64,000 nt of DNA from Sphingomonas caseinilytica. Lineage in GTDB: Bacteria > Pseudomonadota > Alphaproteobacteria > Sphingomonadales > Sphingomonadaceae. The stretch's first letter is position 1. Every line of letters begins with the position of its first letter. Shown one piece after another: positions 48,558-59,099 of this stretch. The stretch lies in assembly GCF_023516455.1 (NCBI RefSeq), contig NZ_JAMGBA010000002.1, forward strand, positions 706,501-770,500, read 5' to 3'. Under the pieces are notes generated by a model. The model was not told the origin of the DNA and searched no databases. It saw nothing but the letters and a program-made list of their open reading frames with translations. The position numbers and the translations under genes were made by a program.

Positions 48558-50411
48558 CTAGAAGCTGAAGCGGAAGCCGACGTTAGCCGATGTTTCTTCG
48601 CCCTGGTCCTTGCCGACGGTCGCCGATCCGGCAACGTCGAGGCTGACGGATTCGAGGATGGCCGCGCTGAAGCCCAGTGACAGGCGGCCGTATGCATCCT
48701 TCGATCCGTCCTGCAGCTCGAAGCTGTTGACGATGGTCGGGGCCGACGTTTGCGAGAAGCGCACGGTGCGCTCGTCGCCGGTGAAGTCCTTCTCGATGAC
48801 CGCCGAGGCGAAGGGCCGAAGCTGCGCGCCGCCGCCCTCGAAATCGCCGCGGACCTCGACGCCGACCGAGCCCCGAAGCGACTTGTAGCTCAATGAATCG
48901 ACGTTGAGGGTCAGCACCGGATCCCCGGTCTCGGTATAGCTGTCGACATCGGCCTTGGCATAATCGAGCGCGATCACCGGACCGACGCGGACGCTGCCCA
49001 TCGGCATCAGGTAACCGGCCTTGGCGCCGAGGATCAGGTGATCGCCGTCCGGGTCCGCTTCCATGCCTTCGACGACGCCAACCCGCTCGATCTCATGATC
49101 GTCCCAGCCGTAGCCGGCATAGGCCTGGAGGAAGCCGCCAGCGATGCCGAACGCGCCGTAGCCGCCCAGCTGGAGCGACTTGGCCTCATTGTCCGCGGCG
49201 TCATTGCCGAAATTCACCTTCGGCTTGGAATAGTTGAGCGCAACACCGACGAGACCGGAGCCGAAGCCATATTCGGCGCCCGCGGTTATGCCGACGCCGC
49301 TCGACCGATATTCGTCGTTGCGCGCGCCTGCGTCGAGCTTGCGGGAATAGCCGTCACCGGCGACGAAGAATTTGAGGCCTTCGGGCATGTCGCCGTCGCG
49401 CGGCGCCGTCGTGTCCATCCGCGCGGTGAGCGTGCGGCCGAACTGGTGGGCGACGTCGAGGCCCAGGTCGCTCGCCGCCTGCAGCGTCAGGGGCGCCGTC
49501 AGCTGCGCGGCGATGTAGCGGCCGACGATCTCAAAGCCGTTGGATGTCAGGTGCAGCTGGTCGCCGTAGAAGAGATATCCGCTGGCGCTCATGATGCAGG
49601 CCGTGCTGCCCGGAGGCGGGCCGAGCGGCGGCGGGAATGACGGGCACGCCAGGCCGTTGGTGATCCCATAAGCTGCTGGACTTGCAATGACATTGTCGAG
49701 CAGCAGGTTGAGATCGAGATAGTGGACGACGACGCCGTTGGACGCATAGCCGGCAAGCGTCGACTGCATGCCCGTGTTGAAGGCGGTCGAGAAGGCGGAG
49801 CGGATCGCGGCGCCGGCGGGATTGCCGGCGATTTCCGGCAGCCGGCCGGTGTCGCCGGCCAGGAAGCTGATGTTCTGTGCCCCGGCACCGACCAGCAGGT
49901 TGAGGTTGCCGGTGGCATTAGTGACCGCCGTCGCTGCCGCCGTCGGCGCGCCGGCCAGCGTTCCGCCCAGTTGCTGATACTGGCGGGCGTCATTGCCGCC
50001 GATCGAGACAGTGACGAGATCGTTGGGACCGAAGGTCGGCCCATAGGACGGGAAGGCCGGGTGCTGCGGGCCGATCCCCAGGAAATTGGTGACTTCGAAA
50101 GTCAGGCCCGGAAGGAAGGGGCTGCTTGTGTTCGTATTGTCCGTCTTCGCGCCGCCGATCGCGAAATTGTCGATCGGAACGCCCAGCAGCGATCCCAGCG
50201 TATCGACGTAGTTGGTGCCGCCCGAGAAACGTCCGGTGGTGTAGACAACGGTCGTTGCCGGATCGATGCCGCCGAGCTGGAAGGCATTGCCGTCGTCGGC
50301 GTAGCTGTCGCCGAACGCGACGATATGGTCGATGCGCTGTGCGGCGGCCGGGGTTGCGGTGAGAGCGGTAGCGGCAAGCAGCGAAAGTGCGATCAGGCGG
50401 CGGTTCGTCAT
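48558..50411 (-). CDS. Autotransporter with GDSL esterase passenger, 617 residues
   Basis: Signal peptide MTNRRLIALSLLAATALTAT. SGNH hydrolase passenger: FGDSYADDGNAF (Ser), SIGGNDARQY (Gly/Asn), and DQLHLTSNGFEIVG (Asp-His). The C-terminal 270 residues form the beta-barrel with a terminal GFRFSF. Start ATG 50411 with GGGGAAG upstream. Surface esterase or lipase, probably for lipid or polyester substrates (inference). Confidence 0.95.
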   Translation of the reverse strand: MTNRRLIALSLLAATALTATPAAAQRIDHIVAFGDSYADDGNAFQLGGIDPATTVVYTTGRFSGGTNYVDTLGSLLGVPIDNFAIGGAKTDNTNTSSPFLPGLTFEVTNFLGIGPQHPAFPSYGPTFGPNDLVTVSIGGNDARQYQQLGGTLAGAPTAAATAVTNATGNLNLLVGAGAQNISFLAGDTGRLPEIAGNPAGAAIRSAFSTAFNTGMQSTLAGYASNGVVVHYLDLNLLLDNVIASPAAYGITNGLACPSFPPPLGPPPGSTACIMSASGYLFYGDQLHLTSNGFEIVGRYIAAQLTAPLTLQAASDLGLDVAHQFGRTLTARMDTTAPRDGDMPEGLKFFVAGDGYSRKLDAGARNDEYRSSGVGITAGAEYGFGSGLVGVALNYSKPKVNFGNDAADNEAKSLQLGGYGAFGIAGGFLQAYAGYGWDDHEIERVGVVEGMEADPDGDHLILGAKAGYLMPMGSVRVGPVIALDYAKADVDSYTETGDPVLTLNVDSLSYKSLRGSVGVEVRGDFEGGGAQLRPFASAVIEKDFTGDERTVRFSQTSAPTIVNSFELQDGSKDAYGRLSLGFSAAILESVSLDVAGSATVGKDQGEETSANVGFRFSF

Positions 50412-50507
50412 GCAAAATCTTCCCCGTAGCCGCATCAGGACGCGCGGCTAATCCATGTCAGTAATGCATGGCTGAATCGCATAGACAAGTGACAGCAATG
50501 TCAGTTG

Positions 50508-51005
50508 TCACTTGGCTGCCGAGCGTGACCTCTTCGCATCAGTCGGCATCCGCCGGTGGGCCTCGTCGGGTTCATCCGTGGCTTCGGTCAGTTTCGCCAA
50601 CGTCTCTTCCTTGAGCTCGACGATCACTTCCTCGGGAAGCTCCTCGATGCCTGCCAATTCATTGTGGGCGTGGGTCACCGCGATGATCAGCTCGTCCAGC
50701 TTGGCGTGCATCGCAACGTCCCGGCGATGCGCCTCGGCTTCGCGCTCGTTCTGACGATTCAGCACCATCTGCGTAAGTGTAATCGCCATGATCGACAGAG
50801 CGGCCGTCAGCAGGTCGGTCGACAGGCCCGACACGAACCAGCCAATGCACAACAGGATGAAGCCGAGCTGGACGCTCGGATGGGCGAACACGTCGGAAAC
50901 CCAGGCGGAAATGTTGCAGCCGAGCAGGTAGAGCGCGCTGCGCTCCTTTCCATTGCCGTTGCCGTTGGTCTTTTGCGGTTGCTTGCGATCCGTTGCGGTC
51001 ATCAA
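50508..51005 (-). CDS. Low-affinity iron permease family protein, 165 residues
   Basis: Short Fet4-like protein: SALYLLGCNISAWVSDVFAH, SVQLGFILLCIGWFVSGLST, ITLTQMVLNRQNEREAEAHR, and a helical tail AKLDELIIAVTHAHNELAGIEELPEE. Two to three transmembrane helices. In fungi the family moves iron; in bacteria transport activity is not established. Confidence 0.85.
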   Translation of the reverse strand: MMTATDRKQPQKTNGNGNGKERSALYLLGCNISAWVSDVFAHPSVQLGFILLCIGWFVSGLSTDLLTAALSIMAITLTQMVLNRQNEREAEAHRRDVAMHAKLDELIIAVTHAHNELAGIEELPEEVIVELKEETLAKLTEATDEPDEAHRRMPTDAKRSRSAAK

Positions 51006-51058
51006 CGGGTCGAAACGAAGCCCCGGGCGCAGCGTTCCTTTCCGCAGTCCGCGATTGC

Positions 51059-52375
51059 CTAGCGTTTCTCGCGGCTTAGGCGCGTCATCAGGATCGCGGC
51101 CCGTTTCGCCTGGCGCCAGATGGAGGCGATGTCGACCCGTTCGCCGGGCGCGTGGTCGCCATTGCTGGCCGCGCCTAGCCCGATCAGCCCATCGACGTCC
51201 TGCGCGACGAAGCTGATGTCGCCGGCGCCGCGCTTCATCGGGTCGAGCTCGCCCATTTGCTCCAGCCCCATGTCGGCGTTGACGACATTCAGCTTCGCAA
51301 GGATCGCCCGATTGCCTTCGGTCGGCGCCATCGGCGGATATTCGTCCGGATCGAACTCCAGCTTCGCCGTCGCGCCGTTCAGCCGGCCATCGGCGACGAT
51401 GGCCTGCATCTTCGCCTTGACCCGCTCGATCTGCTCCCGGCTGATCGCGCGCAGGTCGCCTCGCGCCACGGCGGTCTCCGGAATGATGTTGGTCTTGCCG
51501 GTCGCCTCCAGCCGGATCCTGTCTTCGTCCAGCTTGGCTGTGGCGCCGCCGCCGACCAGGCCGACATTGAAGGTCAGCTTGTCTTCCGGAAGCTTCGTTC
51601 GAAACGCATCGATGATCCGCGCCAGCTCATAGACTGCGCCATTGCCGGAGCCGGGCGAGAAGATGCCGCTGGAATGGCCCGAACGGGCAGTGACGGTCAG
51701 CGTCCATGCGCCCGAGCTGCGGCGCGCGATCGAGCCAATGTCCTTGCCGTCCTCATCGGCCAGACCTTCGAAATCGAGCGCCACATCGGCGCGCTTGCCG
51801 GCGGCGACCAGGTCGCGGCGGGCAAGCTCGATCGGCTGGCCATTATCCTCTTCGTCGCCGGTCAGAACGACTTCGATATCGGCGTCCTTCAGCGTCCCTG
51901 CCTGCTGCATCGCGCGGAGTGCCGCGATCATCACCGCCATTCCGCCCTTGTCGTCGCCGGAACCGGGGCCAATGCCGTCATTGCCGCGCCGTTCCCAGCG
52001 CTGGAACGGGCTGTCGGGCTCGAACACCGTGTCGAGATGGCCGATCAGCAAAAGCCGCTTGCCCTTGCCGTTGCCCTTGTGCGTCGCGACGATATGGCCC
52101 GCGCGGCCGGTCTGCGTCATGTCGATCCATTGAACCTTGAAGCCGAGCGGCTCCAGCTCCGAACGAAGCATCTCGCCGACTTTGGTCACGCCCTCGACGT
52201 TGAGCGAGCCGCTGTTCTGGTTGACCCATTTCTCGAGCATAACGAGCGTCCGCTCCTGCTCCGTATCGACGGTCCGGATCATCCGCGTTTCCGCCGGCGA
52301 AAGCTTCGCTGCGGCGGGAGTGGGGGCGAGGGCGAGTGACAGGCCGGTGAGGGCGGCGATGAGACGGGTTTGCAT
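51059..52375 (-). CDS. Exported M20-family metallopeptidase, 438 residues
   Basis: Signal peptide MQTRLIAALTGLSLALAPT. Zinc and catalytic segments: LLLIGHLDTVFEPDS, GIGPGSGDDKGGMAVMIAAL, VVLTGDEEDNGQP (catalytic Glu plus ligand), a dimerisation domain in the middle and a last His segment SNGDHAPGERVDI. Glutamate carboxypeptidase/ArgE-like hydrolase of peptides or acyl amino acids; substrate unknown. Confidence 0.93.
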   Translation of the reverse strand: MQTRLIAALTGLSLALAPTPAAAKLSPAETRMIRTVDTEQERTLVMLEKWVNQNSGSLNVEGVTKVGEMLRSELEPLGFKVQWIDMTQTGRAGHIVATHKGNGKGKRLLLIGHLDTVFEPDSPFQRWERRGNDGIGPGSGDDKGGMAVMIAALRAMQQAGTLKDADIEVVLTGDEEDNGQPIELARRDLVAAGKRADVALDFEGLADEDGKDIGSIARRSSGAWTLTVTARSGHSSGIFSPGSGNGAVYELARIIDAFRTKLPEDKLTFNVGLVGGGATAKLDEDRIRLEATGKTNIIPETAVARGDLRAISREQIERVKAKMQAIVADGRLNGATAKLEFDPDEYPPMAPTEGNRAILAKLNVVNADMGLEQMGELDPMKRGAGDISFVAQDVDGLIGLGAASNGDHAPGERVDIASIWRQAKRAAILMTRLSREKR

Positions 52376-52431
52376 GGCGGGAGCGTAGCGGCATCGAGGC
52401 TAAGCTCAAGACCAGCCAAATCTCTCCTTCT

Positions 52432-52501
52432 CGTCATCCCCGCGAAAGCGGGGACCCAGCTTAAATCCGTTCGCTAGGTTCCCGCTTCCGCGGGAATGAC
52501 G
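52432..52501. repeat. Dispersed palindromic repeat (CGTCATCCCCGCGAAAGCGGGGACCC type)
   Basis: Two mirror-image halves, CGTCATCCCCGCGAAAGCGG and CCCGCTTCCGCGGGAATGACG. Lies between the M20 peptidase and the endolysin gene. Same class as 17064 and 58218. Confidence 0.75.
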
Positions 52502-52592
52502 ATTTATAATGACGATTTGGCTAACTCACTGTCCTACAGATAACCAAATAGGTAATTCATTGCGACTCGAACGAACCCGAAGGAGCAATGGA

Positions 52593-53141
52593 ATGACAAT
52601 CGAAGAACTCATCGACGAACTGATCGAGCGGGAAGGCGGCTATGTGAACCATCCCGCCGACAAGGGCGGCCCAACCCGCTTCGGAATTACGGAGGCGGTC
52701 GCCCGCGCCCATGGCTATGGCTGCGCGATCGCCGAGCTCCCCCGCGAGGAGGCGGAGGCGATCTATCGCCGCCTCTACTGGCTCCGACCCCGCTTCGACG
52801 AAGTGGCGGACCGAGCCCCCGCGGTCGCGGCCGAACTGTTCGACACCGGCGCCAACATGGGGCCTGCCGTCGCAGCGACCTTTCTCCAGCGAGCGCTGAC
52901 GGCCCTCAACCGCAACGGCAAGGATTACGCCGACCTGGTGCCTGATGGACGCGTCGGGCCGGCCACACTGGCGGCGCTCGATGCCTTTCTCGATGTGCGC
53001 GGACGCGAGCGGGGAGAGACTGTGCTGTTGCGCGCGCTAGAGGCGCTCCAGGGCGAGCGCTACTTGCGCCTCGCGGAGAAACGGCCAGCCAATGAGGCGT
53101 TTCTTTATGGGTGGTTGGCGAACCGTATAGGTTCTCCATAA
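52593..53141 (+). CDS. GH108 endolysin (gene-transfer-agent type), 182 residues
   Basis: Start ATG 52593 with AAGGAG upstream. GH108 N-acetylmuramidase core: IEREGGYVNHPADKGGPTRFGIT has the catalytic Glu, and AELFDTGANMGPAVAATFLQ and LVPDGRVGPATLAAL (peptidoglycan-binding C-terminal part) follow. The order endolysin then holin resembles the lysis cassette of Rhodobacter-type gene transfer agents. No structural phage gene lies nearby. Confidence 0.9.
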   Translation: MTIEELIDELIEREGGYVNHPADKGGPTRFGITEAVARAHGYGCAIAELPREEAEAIYRRLYWLRPRFDEVADRAPAVAAELFDTGANMGPAVAATFLQRALTALNRNGKDYADLVPDGRVGPATLAALDAFLDVRGRERGETVLLRALEALQGERYLRLAEKRPANEAFLYGWLANRIGSP

Positions 53142-53193
53142 GGTCACTAAAGTCGCACGAAAACATGCCGCACCTTGAGACTTTTGTGACCTT
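53140..53193. repeat. 15-bp inverted repeat between lysis genes
   Basis: AAGGTCACTAAAGTC (53140-53154) and GACTTTTGTGACCTT (53179-53193) with one mismatch and a 24-nt loop; it begins in the endolysin stop codon and ends 21 nt before the holin start. It could tune holin expression, or be a terminator-like stem without T tract. Confidence 0.7.
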
Positions 53194-53214
53194 TAGACCC
53201 GTTGAGGAGGACCT

Positions 53215-53628
53215 ATGGCAATCATCGAAGCGATCGTCGGGCCGGTTTCCAAGCTGCTCGACAAGATCATCCCGGACCCCGAGGCGCGCGACCGCGCCAA
53301 GCTGGAACTGATCAAGCTGCAGGGCGACCAGGAAATGGCCGCGATCGGCGCGCAGATGCAGGCGATCGTCGTCGAGGCGCAATCATCCGACCCCTGGACC
53401 AGCCGCGCCCGGCCGAGTTTCCTTTACGTCATGTACGCCCTCATCATGTGGGCGATCCCGATGGGCCTGATCGCGGCGGCCGATCCCGATTTGGCGCTCG
53501 GCATCGGCAATGGGATGACCGCCTATCTGCGCGGCCTGCCGGAGGAGCTCTATGCTCTCTTCGGCACCGGCTATCTCGGCTACACGGCGGCCCGCACCTG
53601 GGGGAAAGTGAAAGGCGTCGAACGCTAA
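53215..53628 (+). CDS. Gene-transfer-agent holin (3TM holin), 137 residues
   Basis: Amphipathic N-terminus (MAIIEAIVGPVSKLLDKIIP), soluble helix with DQEMAAIGAQMQAIVVEAQS, then a membrane part in residues 66-128 (SFLYVMYALIMWAIPMGLIA and LPEELYALFGTGYLGYTAAR). This is the architecture of the GTA 3TM holin family. Holin lets the endolysin reach peptidoglycan to release particles. GAGGAGG precedes the ATG. Confidence 0.88.
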   Translation: MAIIEAIVGPVSKLLDKIIPDPEARDRAKLELIKLQGDQEMAAIGAQMQAIVVEAQSSDPWTSRARPSFLYVMYALIMWAIPMGLIAAADPDLALGIGNGMTAYLRGLPEELYALFGTGYLGYTAARTWGKVKGVER

Positions 53629-53725
53629 CCCGGTTCGAAGCGTTGAGCGGGCGGAACGAACTGTTCCGCCCGGCATTCCTACCGGTCGCATAAGCAAAGC
53701 TCTGTGGAGGGGTTCGCTGTTCGAG

Positions 53726-55159
53726 GTGCTTCGAAATTGCTGGCGGATCGAGCGGGCGGAACGCGCCGCGGTGATCGTCGACGCCTGCGACTATTACCAT
53801 GTCATCCGCGAGGCGATGGAGAAGGCGCGGCATCGCATCCTGATCATCGGCTGGGACTTCGATCCAAGGATCAAGCTCGATCGCAGGGGCAAGGGTGCGG
53901 ATGCCGATGAGACGCTGGGCGCGTTCCTGCTGAAGCTCGCGAAGAAGAAGCCCCACGTCAGGATCGCGATCCTCAAGTGGAACTTCGGCGCGATGAAGAC
54001 CCTGTTCCGGGGAAGCGCCATTGCCTGGGTGGCGCGCCTCGCCGCCACCAGGGCGATCACGTTCAAGCTCGATAGCGCTCATCCCCCGGGTTGCAGCCAC
54101 CACCAGAAGATCGTGGTCATCGACGATTGTTTCGCCATCTGCGGCGGCATCGACATGACTGGGGACCGCTGGGACCGGCCGGCCCATAAGGACAATGATC
54201 CCGACCGAGTCCGACCCAACGGCAAGCCCTATGGCCCCTGGCACGACGCGACCATGGCGGTGGATGGGCCGCTGGCAGCGGCGCTCGGGGAGCTGGCCTG
54301 CGATCGCTGGGAACGGGCGACCGGGAAAAGGCTCGGTCCGGTTCGCGATGCCGATCCGATCTGGCCCGACGATCTGGAACCTACCTTCCAGGACCAGAAC
54401 TTCGCGATCGCCCGGACCAGCGCCAAATATTGCGAACATGCCGAAGTGAAGGAGGTCGAAGCGCTGTTCCTCGACATGATCGCCTCGGCCCGGCGGTTCA
54501 TCTATGCCGAGAACCAATATTTCACCTCGCCGAAGATCGCCCAGGCCATTCGTGAGCGGATGCTCGGCTCCGACCCGCCCGAGATCGTCTTCGTCAATCC
54601 GATCCGGGCCGACGGCTGGCTGGAACAGGTCGCGATGGATGCGGCGCGGGTCCGCCTCGCCCAGGTCATCGGCCGCGAGGATCCGGGCAACCGCTTCCGC
54701 ATCTATTCGCCGGTGACGGAGGGCGGGGCCGACATCTACGTCCATGCCAAGATCATGATCGTCGACGACCGGATCCTGCGCGTCGGTTCGGCCAATATGA
54801 ACAACCGCTCGCTAGGCCTCGACAGCGAATGCGACCTGGCGGTGGAGGCCGATGGCGATGCGACCGAGGCCGTCATCGCCGGAGTAAGGACGCGGCTGAT
54901 GGCCGAACATCTCGGCGCATCGGAGGATGAGGTCCGAACCCTGTTCGACCGGACCGGATCACTGATTGGAACGATCGAAGCGCTGCAGCGCGACGGAAGG
55001 ACCATGAAGCTTCTCGAGCTGGAGAAGCCGGGTGAGGCCACGGCCTTCATCGCCGACACCGAGTTGCTCGACCCGAAAAGCCCCGACGCGATGTTCGAGG
55101 ATTTCACCAGCAAATCGCTTTTCTCCGGACTTGGTGGATGGTGGAAGCGGCGCCGCTAG
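53726..55159 (+). CDS. Phospholipase D-like (cardiolipin synthase-type) protein, 477 residues
   Basis: Two HKD motifs: HHQKIVVIDD with GGIDMTGDRWD, and HAKIMIVDDRILRVGSANMNNRS. Starts with GTG 53726 (MLRNCWRIERAERAAVIV); a CTG nine nt upstream with GGAGGGG is an alternative. No membrane helix, so more like a cytosolic or peripheral PLD of the transphosphatidylation or hydrolase type. Followed by hslV. Confidence 0.92.
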   Translation: MLRNCWRIERAERAAVIVDACDYYHVIREAMEKARHRILIIGWDFDPRIKLDRRGKGADADETLGAFLLKLAKKKPHVRIAILKWNFGAMKTLFRGSAIAWVARLAATRAITFKLDSAHPPGCSHHQKIVVIDDCFAICGGIDMTGDRWDRPAHKDNDPDRVRPNGKPYGPWHDATMAVDGPLAAALGELACDRWERATGKRLGPVRDADPIWPDDLEPTFQDQNFAIARTSAKYCEHAEVKEVEALFLDMIASARRFIYAENQYFTSPKIAQAIRERMLGSDPPEIVFVNPIRADGWLEQVAMDAARVRLAQVIGREDPGNRFRIYSPVTEGGADIYVHAKIMIVDDRILRVGSANMNNRSLGLDSECDLAVEADGDATEAVIAGVRTRLMAEHLGASEDEVRTLFDRTGSLIGTIEALQRDGRTMKLLELEKPGEATAFIADTELLDPKSPDAMFEDFTSKSLFSGLGGWWKRRR

Positions 55160-55227
55160 GGCGCGCAATCTTGCATCGCGGCGGCCACCTGCCCACATCC
55201 GCGGCAACGAAGAGCGGGAGCTGACCC

Positions 55228-55764
55228 TTGGAACAATATCATGGCACCACCATCCTGGGGGTGAAGAAGGACGGGCGGACCGTCATCGCCGGCGACGGCC
55301 AGGTCTCGCTCGGCAATACGGTGATCAAGCCCAATGCCAAGAAGGTACGCCGCCTTGGCGACGGCAGCGTGATCGGCGGCTTTGCCGGTGCGACGGCCGA
55401 TGCCTTCACCCTGTTCGAACGACTGGAAAAGAAGCTGGAGTCGCATCGCGGCCAGCTCCTCCGCGCCGCGGTCGAGCTGGCCAAGGATTGGCGGACCGAC
55501 AAATATCTTCGCAACCTCGAGGCGATGATGATCGTCGCCGACAAGGAAACCTTGCTGATCCTCACCGGCAATGGAGACGTGCTGGAACCGGAAGGCGGGA
55601 TCGCCGCGATCGGCTCGGGCGGCAATTATGCGCTGGCCGCGGCGCGGGCTCTTTCCGAATATGAGCAGGACCCGGAAGTGCTTGCGCGCCGAGCGATGGC
55701 AATCGCCGCCGAGGTCTGCGTATTCACCAACAACCAGCTGACCGTCGAGACGATTGAAGGCTGA
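55228..55764 (+). CDS. hslV: ATP-dependent protease peptidase subunit HslV
   Basis: 178 residues. TTG start with GGGAG upstream; the mature enzyme is exposed at Thr after the MEQYHG leader ([20 protein letters not shown]). The [11 protein letters not shown] block, and [20 protein letters not shown] near the end are typical. Threonine peptidase in the HslUV complex. hslU lies downstream but a D-amino-acid-oxidase-like gene separates them. Confidence 0.97.
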   Translation: MEQYHGTTILGVKKDGRTVIAGDGQVSLGNTVIKPNAKKVRRLGDGSVIGGFAGATADAFTLFERLEKKLESHRGQLLRAAVELAKDWRTDKYLRNLEAMMIVADKETLLILTGNGDVLEPEGGIAAIGSGGNYALAAARALSEYEQDPEVLARRAMAIAAEVCVFTNNQLTVETIEG

Positions 55765-55789
55765 TGCATTAGGCGGCTAGGCTCGCTGC

Positions 55790-56884
55790 ATGCTGATCGA
55801 CCGTCGAGCCTTCGCTGCAAGCTCCACTGCGCTCCTCGCCGGTTGCGCTACAACTGGTGGCACCGGTATTTCCCGCGTCGCCGACTGCACGCCGCTTGCC
55901 CCGGTCAAGGTGGATGAAAGTCGCGTCATTCGCACCGTCGCCGGCCTTCGCCCCTATCGCGCCTCCGGGTTCGTCGTCCGCGCCGAGGCGCTCGGCGACA
56001 AGCGTCTCGTCCACAACTACGGCCACGGCGGTGCCGGCATCACCCTCAGTTGGGGAAGCTCGAAGCTCGCGACGGATCTCGGGCTTCCCGGTCACCGCGG
56101 CTCGGTCGCCGTTCTGGGTTCCGGCGTCATGGGTCTGTCGACCGCGCGACTGGCCCAGGAAGCCGGCTTTCCAGTCACCATCTACACTGCCGCGCTTCCC
56201 CCCGACACGACCTCGAACGTCGCCGGCGGCCAGTTCCACCCGTTCGGCTTCTTCCGCGAGGGTTCGGCGACCAGCGAGTTCAAGGCCCAATATCTTCGCG
56301 CGCTCGACTATAGCTGGCGCCGTTTCCAGATCATGGTCGGCGACGACTACGGGATCCGCTGGCTTCCGACCTATGTCGAGACCGGAAGCCCCGATGCCCG
56401 AGAGATCGCCAACTTCCCGCCGATCAACCGCATGCTGGGCATGGCCGAACATCCGTTCCCGCTCGACAGCGTGCTTCGATACGACACCATGTATGTCGAA
56501 ACCGGCCGCTACCTTCGCCAGATGCTCCGCGATTTCCATATCGCCGGCGGCAAGGTCGAAGTACGCCGGTTGGCGAGCCCGGCGGATGTGACCTCGCTTG
56601 GCGAAAGCCTCATCTTCAACTGCACCGGTCTCGGCGCGCGCGACCTGTTCGGCGACCAGGAGCTGCAGGCCGTTCGCGGCCAACTGGCGATCCTCGAGCC
56701 GCAACCGGAAGTGCGCTACGCGGCCCTTGGCCGGTTCGGCTACATGTTCCCGAGACCCGACGGAATCATCCTTGGCGGAACGTTCGAGCGGGATGTCTGG
56801 GACGCAACGCCCGACCCGGCGGATATCGCCCGCATCGTCCGCGACCACCAGCGCTTCTTCGAAGCTTTCCGCTGCACGGCTTGA
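55790..56884 (+). CDS. Exported D-amino-acid-oxidase-like FAD protein, circularly permuted, 364 residues
   Basis: Tat/lipoprotein-like start ([20 protein letters not shown]). Then residues 48-95 read [17 protein letters not shown] and [20 protein letters not shown], which in known DAAO proteins is the C-terminal block. After it comes the Rossmann motif [18 protein letters not shown] (residues 105-122), [22 protein letters not shown] and a C-terminus GGTFERDVW that normally precedes the missing block. So the motif order is circularly permuted. Likely oxidises D-amino acids or a related substrate in the periplasm (inference). Lies 26 nt after hslV and 33 nt before hslU. Confidence 0.88.
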   Translation: MLIDRRAFAASSTALLAGCATTGGTGISRVADCTPLAPVKVDESRVIRTVAGLRPYRASGFVVRAEALGDKRLVHNYGHGGAGITLSWGSSKLATDLGLPGHRGSVAVLGSGVMGLSTARLAQEAGFPVTIYTAALPPDTTSNVAGGQFHPFGFFREGSATSEFKAQYLRALDYSWRRFQIMVGDDYGIRWLPTYVETGSPDAREIANFPPINRMLGMAEHPFPLDSVLRYDTMYVETGRYLRQMLRDFHIAGGKVEVRRLASPADVTSLGESLIFNCTGLGARDLFGDQELQAVRGQLAILEPQPEVRYAALGRFGYMFPRPDGIILGGTFERDVWDATPDPADIARIVRDHQRFFEAFRCTA

Positions 56885-56916
56885 TCGCGCCCCTCGAGCC
56901 TCCATCTATCAACGCC

Positions 56917-58215
<1,299 letters not shown>

Positions 58216-58217
58216 CC

Positions 58218-58300
58218 CGTCGCCCCAGCGCAGGCTGGGGCCCATGTCTCTTCGAAAGGCTTCTTTCCAGATATGGATGCCAGCCTACGCTGGCATGACG
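58218..58300. repeat. Dispersed palindromic repeat between hslU and DUF2459
   Basis: CGTCGCCCCAGCGCAGGCTGGGGCCC and mirror GGATGCCAGCCTACGCTGGCATGACG. It fills almost the whole gap between the two convergent genes and may end transcription from both. Confidence 0.75.
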
Positions 58301-58302
58301 AG

Positions 58303-59001
58303 TTAGCGCTTGACCGGTTGAGCCTCCCGATACCGCCACACCAACCCTTGCACGAACGGCGACCACAGCGGAGCTTCGACCCCGGCGAGCCGCAGCCTGC
58401 TGGCGGCCCACTGGTTGCAGGTGTGGATCGCGTTGGCCTTGCCGACCCCGCGATAGAAGGCGTCGCGCGGCCCATAGCCGGGATGATCGATGCGGATCGG
58501 CTTTCCTCGGGTGTCCAGCTCGAATCCGGCGCGGATCGAGGCCCAGAGGCGGCGATATTGCTCGCTCGTCAGCCGGATTTCCTTCGCGGCATAAGCTGGG
58601 TCGCGGGTCCATTCCACATGCATGACCCGCTCGCCACCCGTCAGCGCGACCGCCGCGGTCTTGATCGAAAGGTCGGCCCAGGTCGGCGTTTCCAGATAGA
58701 CCCGGCGCTCGCCCGCCCCGAACGCGATCCAGCGCGCGTCGGCGGGCACATTGGCCATGTCGGACTTTGGCACCAAGGGCCGCCAGTTGAGCCCCTCGGC
58801 CTCGGCTGGAAGGACGAGATCCACGTGGACGCCGTTGTGGGCGAGATAGATGGTGACGCCCTCATCGGGCTCCTTCCATCCGCTGTTGATGGGAATCAGC
58901 GCGCCGATAATCGCCGCAACAATATACAGCGCGGGAATCGCGAGGATCGCGAGTGCGATACGGACAGGCCAGCTGGATTTGCGGCGACGGCGACGAGGCA
59001 T
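58303..59001 (-). CDS. DUF2459 (TIGR02117-type) membrane protein, 232 residues
   Basis: Start ATG 59001; the longer ORF to 59082 has a leader made from the tRNA-associated hairpin. Basic start MPRRRRRKSSWPVRIALAIL, one transmembrane helix, then the family pattern GVTIYLAHNGVHVDLVLP, IAFGAGERRVYLETPTWADL, HVEWTRDPAYAAKEIRLT and FYRGVGKANAIHTCNQWAAS. His, Asp and Cys residues hint at a papain-like fold. Function unknown. Confidence 0.9.
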   Translation of the reverse strand: MPRRRRRKSSWPVRIALAILAIPALYIVAAIIGALIPINSGWKEPDEGVTIYLAHNGVHVDLVLPAEAEGLNWRPLVPKSDMANVPADARWIAFGAGERRVYLETPTWADLSIKTAAVALTGGERVMHVEWTRDPAYAAKEIRLTSEQYRRLWASIRAGFELDTRGKPIRIDHPGYGPRDAFYRGVGKANAIHTCNQWAASRLRLAGVEAPLWSPFVQGLVWRYREAQPVKR

Positions 59002-59054
59002 GAGCACATTGATGCCAAGAGAGGGCGCATTTGTCTCGCCACGACATCCGTCGG

Positions 59055-59099
59055 CGACCATTTTCTGAAGCGTGCCCCGCACGCTTCAGAAAATGGTCG
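59055..59099. repeat. Perfect 21-bp hairpin fused to the tRNA-Pro 3' end
   Basis: Arms 59055-59075 and 59079-59099 are perfectly complementary around a CCC loop. The right arm covers the tRNA CCA end (59094-59096), so the left arm is a second copy of the tRNA tail. Not followed by a T run. Confidence 0.8.
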
